This document shows, one piece after another, positions 29,252-33,256 of a DNA stretch of 33,256 bases. Source of the DNA: Candidatus Moraniibacteriota bacterium. Lineage in GTDB: Bacteria > Patescibacteriota > Minisyncoccia > JAHIHE01 > DAOVOJ01. The stretch is from NCBI GenBank assembly GCA_030629775.1, contig DAOVOJ010000005.1:1-33256 (forward strand). The letters run 5' to 3'. Each line of letters begins with the position of its first letter. Within the stretch, counting starts at the first letter, position 1. The position numbers and the translations under genes are program-made. Below the pieces are notes generated by a model. It was given only the letters and a program-made list of their open reading frames with translations, did not search any database and was not told the DNA's origin.

Positions 29252-31888
29252 ATGAATATTCAACAAATTATAAAAAGGCAAGGATGGGAAGAAAGTAAGC
29301 AAAATAGTGGTATTTACGAACTTGAAAAAGATGTTGATACGATAAAAATATATCTTGAAGATAGAAAAGACAATATTGAAGAGCTTAAAGATAAACTCTG
29401 GAATGCTTATTATTCTAGAGTTTTAATATACAAAAATTTTTCAAATGATTATATAATTTGGAGCAATAGTCAAAGTCCAAAAAGTGAAGGTGTAGATTTT
29501 AAAGAAAAGCCGTTTGATGAAAAAATTTCTCCAATTGAATATTGGGATGAATACATATCTAAAACTTCTAAAAATGCTGTTGATAAAAAATTAAAAGAAA
29601 GTATCTTAACTGTTTTTAGAAGATTAAATAAAGAACATCCAAAAAGAAAAGATGATTTAATATCTATTATATTGGCGTGTACTTTTGTTCGTTTCTTGGA
29701 AGACAGAAATTTAACTGATATCAAAACAGAACTTGTAAATGCTTTGGAGTCAAAAAAAGAGACCGTTGCTTTATTTAATGAATATGATGAATTGCACAAC
29801 GGAATTTTATTTAAAAATAATGTTTTATCTGTTCTTGATAATAACTCTTGTAAAATATTAAAATCTTTTTTAGAGGATGATTTATTTCCTCAAAAAAGTT
29901 TTTTCCGTTTTGATTTTAGATATATACCGATTGAATTGATAAGTAATATTTACGAAGAATTATTGACTGAAAAATTAGGTGCAGAGGAAAAGAAGGATCA
30001 GGGTATTGCATATACTCCTCCAAGGCTGGCTAATTATGTAACCAAGCAGGCGTTTAAACAATTAGATAAAAAATTTGATGGTCAAGATTTTTCAAATATA
30101 AAAATAGGAGATTTATCCGTTGGCTCTGGAATTTTTTTGGTTTTATCATTTAGGGAACTTCTAAAAAGATTAGACAGCAAAAAAAATAATAAAAAAACTT
30201 TCAAAGAAAAGAAAGATATTTTAGAAAATTCTTTTTATGGTATGGACTCAGATGAATCGGCGATTAAAATAACGAAATTTAGTTTATATGTTGAGTTATT
30301 AGGGAATAGAAAGAATAACAAAAGGCTAGCTTCTAAAAATAAATTTCCTATTTTGGAAAATATAAAAAAGGATGATACTCTTAGATATCGTCAAAAAGAT
30401 AATTTTTTTGATTTAGTCATCGGTAATCCTCCGTGGAAATCTAGCGCCAAGAGTCTTAAGAAAATAGAAAAAAGCAAATTTAGTAAAGATATTGGCAATA
30501 AAGAATTAGCTCAAATGTTTGTTCATATTGGTTTGAAAAAATTAAAAAACAATGGAGTATTGACTATGGTTTTACCAACTGCAACTTTTTACAATGAAAC
30601 TTCTTTCAATTTTAGAAATTCAATATTAACAAATTCTATCGTTAAAGAATTCATTGATTTTTCTTCGATTAGAAGCCATATTTTTAAAAATAGCGTTGAG
30701 ACAAGCGTTGTTGTTATTGAGAAAAAAAATAACAATGGTTCTTATATTATACCCATGAGAAGAGTTACAAATAAAGCTGATTATTTATATTTTAATCATA
30801 TTTCTGGAAATACTAATAATATTGATAGCAGTTTTTTGCAATCAAGAAATGATTCTTGGCAAATTGCTATAAGGGGCGGAAATATGGCAGCGTTGTTAAT
30901 TGAAAGATTAAATAGAGATTATTCAAATATCAAAAATGTTGTTGGATCTAAAAACATTACTACAGGATATCAAGGAACTATTGGAGAAACTATTAGTAAC
31001 AACAAAAATAATCTTTTTTCAACACCTTTAATTTATGATTTGGATAAAAAATATTATTGCGTAAAATCAAAAAAAGCAAGAAAAAGTCATAAATTATTAA
31101 ATCAATCTTTTATAGATAGCGAATGTTTAATCATTTCTAAAATATATAAATTTAAAAAGACGAATCGTTTGCCAGTTTTATTAAAGCCGAAAGATTTTGC
31201 GTTCTATGAATATTTTATAGGGATTAATCCAGAGAAAAAAGATTTGTTACATTTTTTATCTGCTTTGCTTGTGTCAAGAATGGCTATGTTTTTTATTAAT
31301 ATGATTTGCACAACTATGCCATTATTTGCGAGTGAACAGAAAAATGCAAAACTTTGCAAGTCAGATTTTGTAAAAATACCTTTTCCTGAAGAATACTCAG
31401 AATATAAAAATATTATAAATATGGGTCATAAATTAATTGATAGTAAGTTTGATAATTTACAGAAAATTCAGGACGACATCGATAAAGAAATTGAGAGAAT
31501 ATATAAAATTAGTAATTTAGAAAAGAAAGTTATAAAACAATGGGAGGTAATGACAGAAAGAAAAAAGTTAAGTAGTAATAATTTAAAAAATTATCAATTC
31601 GGTTTTGAATATATGTTAGATAGTTATGATTTGCCAAAACCTAAAAAATGGAATCCGAACTCACGAATTATAAATGGGGTAGAAATTATTTCTTTTTCAG
31701 AGAATAATATATTGCCAGAAATAAATAGCAAGGTTAAAGAAAAAATAAGTAATATAATAATTGCTAAAAAAGAAATGGATTATGAATTTACAACAAGTAG
31801 CCGATGTGTAATTATGCGCAGAGAAAAAAGCAATTATGGATTCTTAACGGGGTTGTTGGACGCCGAGTTAATATTAAGTTCTTTATAA
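29252..31888 (+). CDS. Stand-alone N6-adenine DNA methyltransferase with target-recognition region
   Basis: The 878-residue protein has a SAM-dependent amino-methyltransferase core. GIAYTPPRLANYVTKQAFKQ precedes motif I DLSVGSGIFLVLSFRELL (about 287-304; the usual PACGSG is SVGSG). YGMDSDESAIKITKFSLYVE is the acidic SAM-contact region, and FDLVIGNPPWKSS (about 386-398) is motif IV with NPPW. The N-terminal 280 residues are mostly helical (FVRFLEDRNL) and show no PD-(D/E)XK motif, unlike the preceding gene. The C-terminal half is probably target recognition. Four bases after its stop starts a small PD-(D/E)XK protein, so methylation and cleavage seem split over two genes. Base composition is very AT-rich, with many AAA/ATA/TTA codons, suggesting recent transfer. 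The recognition site is unknown. Confidence 0.87.
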   Translation: MNIQQIIKRQGWEESKQNSGIYELEKDVDTIKIYLEDRKDNIEELKDKLWNAYYSRVLIYKNFSNDYIIWSNSQSPKSEGVDFKEKPFDEKISPIEYWDEYISKTSKNAVDKKLKESILTVFRRLNKEHPKRKDDLISIILACTFVRFLEDRNLTDIKTELVNALESKKETVALFNEYDELHNGILFKNNVLSVLDNNSCKILKSFLEDDLFPQKSFFRFDFRYIPIELISNIYEELLTEKLGAEEKKDQGIAYTPPRLANYVTKQAFKQLDKKFDGQDFSNIKIGDLSVGSGIFLVLSFRELLKRLDSKKNNKKTFKEKKDILENSFYGMDSDESAIKITKFSLYVELLGNRKNNKRLASKNKFPILENIKKDDTLRYRQKDNFFDLVIGNPPWKSSAKSLKKIEKSKFSKDIGNKELAQMFVHIGLKKLKNNGVLTMVLPTATFYNETSFNFRNSILTNSIVKEFIDFSSIRSHIFKNSVETSVVVIEKKNNNGSYIIPMRRVTNKADYLYFNHISGNTNNIDSSFLQSRNDSWQIAIRGGNMAALLIERLNRDYSNIKNVVGSKNITTGYQGTIGETISNNKNNLFSTPLIYDLDKKYYCVKSKKARKSHKLLNQSFIDSECLIISKIYKFKKTNRLPVLLKPKDFAFYEYFIGINPEKKDLLHFLSALLVSRMAMFFINMICTTMPLFASEQKNAKLCKSDFVKIPFPEEYSEYKNIINMGHKLIDSKFDNLQKIQDDIDKEIERIYKISNLEKKVIKQWEVMTERKKLSSNNLKNYQFGFEYMLDSYDLPKPKKWNPNSRIINGVEIISFSENNILPEINSKVKEKISNIIIAKKEMDYEFTTSSRCVIMRREKSNYGFLTGLLDAELILSSL

Positions 31889-31892
31889 TTTT

Positions 31893-32492
31893 ATGATAAA
31901 ACAAGATTGGAAAAAATTCAGAAAAATCTTTTTTAGAAAGTGTTGTGAATTGATTTGCGAATTTAAACCCGTTAACAAACCTAAATATTTAACTGACAAA
32001 AAATATTCAAAACCAGAAGATTGGATAACTTGTGATTATGTGGAGGGGATTACAAAAATGGATATTAGAAGGGGAGTGAGAGTAGAAAGTGGAAAACAAA
32101 GGTGTGGAAATAATGTCACACTTCAGGAACCTGATATAACCTTTTCAACATTAGACAATAGAGTTAAGACTTTTTTTGAATGTAAAATACTTGGTGATAA
32201 TTCAAAATATACTGGTGAAGATGGTATGCAAAGATTTATTACTGAAAAATATAGGTTCGATAAAATGCCTTTTTATGGAATGCTTGGTTATGTTAAAGAT
32301 GATTCGGCAACAGAGAAACAAAAAAAATTACAAAAAAGCATAAAGAATAAAAAGAATGATTTAAATTTGACTAATCAAGAAACTTTAGAAAATTCTGACT
32401 CGCAAGTAATATTTAAAACAAAACACAAGACTATCAATAAAAGATGTAATGTGAACATAGAAATTACCCATATCTTACATTCTTGGGAGTAG
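31893..32492 (+). CDS. Putative PD-(D/E)XK restriction nuclease partner
   Basis: The 199-residue protein carries a plausible nuclease core: E79-P80-D81-ITFS, then FFE96-C97-K98, that is PD-x14-ExK on adjacent strands, as in restriction enzymes. Upstream, RRGVRVESGKQRCGNN looks like a conserved basic segment, and GEDGMQRFITEKYRFDKMPF with YGMLGYVKDD follows the catalytic strand. I recall similar uncharacterised proteins beside DNA methyltransferases but cannot check. The gene starts four bases after the methyltransferase stop and ends eight bases before the next small gene, so one operon. The C-terminal part is Lys/Asn-rich. Inferred role: the cleaving half of a two-gene restriction-modification system. 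Alternatives are a nicking enzyme or a methylation-dependent nuclease. Confidence 0.65.
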   Translation: MIKQDWKKFRKIFFRKCCELICEFKPVNKPKYLTDKKYSKPEDWITCDYVEGITKMDIRRGVRVESGKQRCGNNVTLQEPDITFSTLDNRVKTFFECKILGDNSKYTGEDGMQRFITEKYRFDKMPFYGMLGYVKDDSATEKQKKLQKSIKNKKNDLNLTNQETLENSDSQVIFKTKHKTINKRCNVNIEITHILHSWE

Positions 32493-32500
32493 ATTAAATT

Positions 32501-32731
32501 ATGTTTAAAATAAAAAGAAATTCACGCAGGGAAAGAATATTAGTACCTGTTAAATATTACGGTTTTGTGGCTATTATAAAGTTTAAAGTAAAAATAAAAA
32601 TTATTGTAAAAGAGATAGAAAGCGGACAGCCATTTTTTTGGAGCGTCATCCCTTTTTGGAAAACTAAAAAAGATTCTATTACCGAACAAACAAAAAAAGT
32701 CTTCCATGATGGAGACTTAGAAAAACAATAA
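32501..32731 (+). CDS. Small basic protein of unknown function in the restriction operon
   Basis: The 76-residue, Lys/Arg-rich protein follows the putative nuclease gene by eight bases on the same strand. An N-terminal basic region (FKIKRNSRRER) leads into alternating hydrophobic strands (VAIIKFKVKIKIIVKEI), then SGQPFFWSVIPFWKTKK and a short acidic tail. I do not recognise the family. The aromatic FFWSVIPFW segment and compact layout suggest a real folded protein. Being third in the operon, it may be an accessory or regulatory subunit. No helix-turn-helix or antitoxin motif is visible. Confidence 0.6.
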   Translation: MFKIKRNSRRERILVPVKYYGFVAIIKFKVKIKIIVKEIESGQPFFWSVIPFWKTKKDSITEQTKKVFHDGDLEKQ

Positions 32732-32950
32732 AACTTTTTTTGTAATGATATCTGTCTGCGGTTTTATGTATTTAACCGCGGGAGAGCCAAAGCCCTCACA
32801 AATACCATCAATGACATAATATCATAAAAATTATAAAACGCAAGAAGTAGTTATCCACAGACCAAAATATACGACAATATCCTGCAATCTGACTTTACAG
32901 TCCTGCGAGACCATGGAATCAACAGTTCAATATCCCAATAAACCAAATCC
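32732..32950. other. Intergenic region without a recognised gene
   Basis: The 219 bases hold a short inverted repeat (TGCGGTTTTATGTATTTAAC, pairing GCGGTT with AACCGC) near 32758-32779 that could weakly end the operon. A single TTATCCACA DnaA-box-like 9-mer lies at 32851-32859. Nothing else can be supported. Confidence 0.5.
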
Positions 32951-33256
32951 ATGGAAAAACGACTGATCGTTGGGTTGCATAAAAATTTTGAAGATTGCGC
33001 GCGTGAAAAAGACGGGGTGGAATTTTGGTATGCAAGAGAAGTGCAAGGACTTTTAGGATATGGAAAATGGGAGAATTTTGAAAATGTCATAAAGAAAGCA
33101 AAGATAGCCTGCGAAACCGCTAAACAAAAGGATTTTGATCATTTTGCCGGCGTCAAGAAGATGATCCCAATGCCCATAGAGGCAAGCGATAAATGTAAAA
33201 ATCAAATTCTAAAAAATAAAAAACACGCGTGTTGCGGTAGGGGTTCAAAATTTTGA
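32951..33256 (+). CDS. BRO-N / DinD-like protein, truncated
   Basis: Residues 1-86 match the BRO-N domain of DinD-type (DNA-damage-inducible protein D) proteins: GVEFWYAREVQGLLGYGKWE, NFENVIKKAKIACETAKQ, DHFAGVKKMIPMP. Family members usually continue with a segment ending in RYACYLIAQN and are near 280 residues long. Here the similarity stops after EAS (about 33186); the remaining ~15 codons are Lys/Asn-rich, then HACCGRGSKF, and a TGA comes at the very last base. Those last codons are encoded by one arm of a palindrome, so the gene was probably cut by an inserted repeat. The other two frames of the final 75 bases do not restore the family sequence. A role near the restriction genes in DNA-damage or phage response is only guilt by association. 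Confidence 0.7.
   Translation: MEKRLIVGLHKNFEDCAREKDGVEFWYAREVQGLLGYGKWENFENVIKKAKIACETAKQKDFDHFAGVKKMIPMPIEASDKCKNQILKNKKHACCGRGSKF
33222..33256. repeat. Left arm of a palindromic element cut by the window edge
   Basis: AACACGCGTGTT (33222-33233) is a perfect palindrome, followed by GCGGTAGGGG and the palindromic TCAAAATTTTGA (33245-33256). If the latter is the centre of symmetry, the other arm lies beyond the edge. The GTAGGG...TTCAAA arrangement resembles family D. Confidence 0.55.

Noticed and set aside
19327-32859. TTATCCACA DnaA-box matches at 19327-19335 and 32851-32859 as a replication origin
   Set aside because: Only two isolated boxes 13 kb apart, with no dnaA/dnaN and no box cluster or AT-rich unwinding element; expected by chance.

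Overview
The window looks like a piece of a Candidate Phyla Radiation (Patescibacteria) genome, most likely Parcubacteria. The signs are AT-rich sequence with short genes and few clear Shine-Dalgarno sites, very large modular surface proteins carrying a C-terminal domain common in this group, a type IV pilus locus, a VanW-family protein, a bacterial eRF1-like protein, and a secE-nusG-rplK cluster with no rplA after it. The first reading frame is open at the left edge. The right edge falls inside a probable palindrome, so the window may be a whole contig.

Layout. (1) 1-10467: a pilus locus on the + strand. A >2100-residue VWA/LamG surface protein is followed by a PilC/GspF platform protein and four minor-pilin-like proteins (GspH/FimU-, PilV-, PilW- and PilX-like). 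The gene set resembles the minor pilin plus PilY1 priming complex of type IV pili. (2) 10531-13353: five tRNA genes (Asp, Met, fMet on the - strand; Arg, Ala on the + strand) around yraN and a lone 2-oxoacid:ferredoxin oxidoreductase beta subunit, with repeats in the spacers. (3) 13354-19244: comF, a VanW-family gene on the - strand, an eRF1-like gene, then secE, nusG and rplK behind a consensus promoter. (4) 19245-26292: a candidate small RNA or attenuator, a possible 47-residue membrane protein, and a ~2130-residue secreted surface protein split by a one-base frameshift. (5) 26394-33256: a restriction/defence island. It holds a fused nuclease-methyltransferase (type IIG-like), then an operon of a second adenine methyltransferase, a separate PD-(D/E)XK nuclease and a small unknown protein, then a truncated BRO-N/DinD-like gene.

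The most unusual property is the density and variety of palindromic elements. Most gene boundaries carry an element whose left arm is two to four tandem copies of a short word and whose right arm is tandem copies of roughly its reverse complement. The word differs from site to site while the architecture stays the same. Other palindromes, some related to repeats known elsewhere (CGTCATTGCGAGG-type, GTCATCCTGAGCG-type, ATTCCC-N8-GGGAAT), occupy further spacers. Three palindromes sit in frame inside protein-coding genes (comF once, the type IIG-like gene twice), and one tandem-word element supplies the start codon and leader of a pilin gene. I found no CRISPR array, no rRNA and no recognisable transposase.
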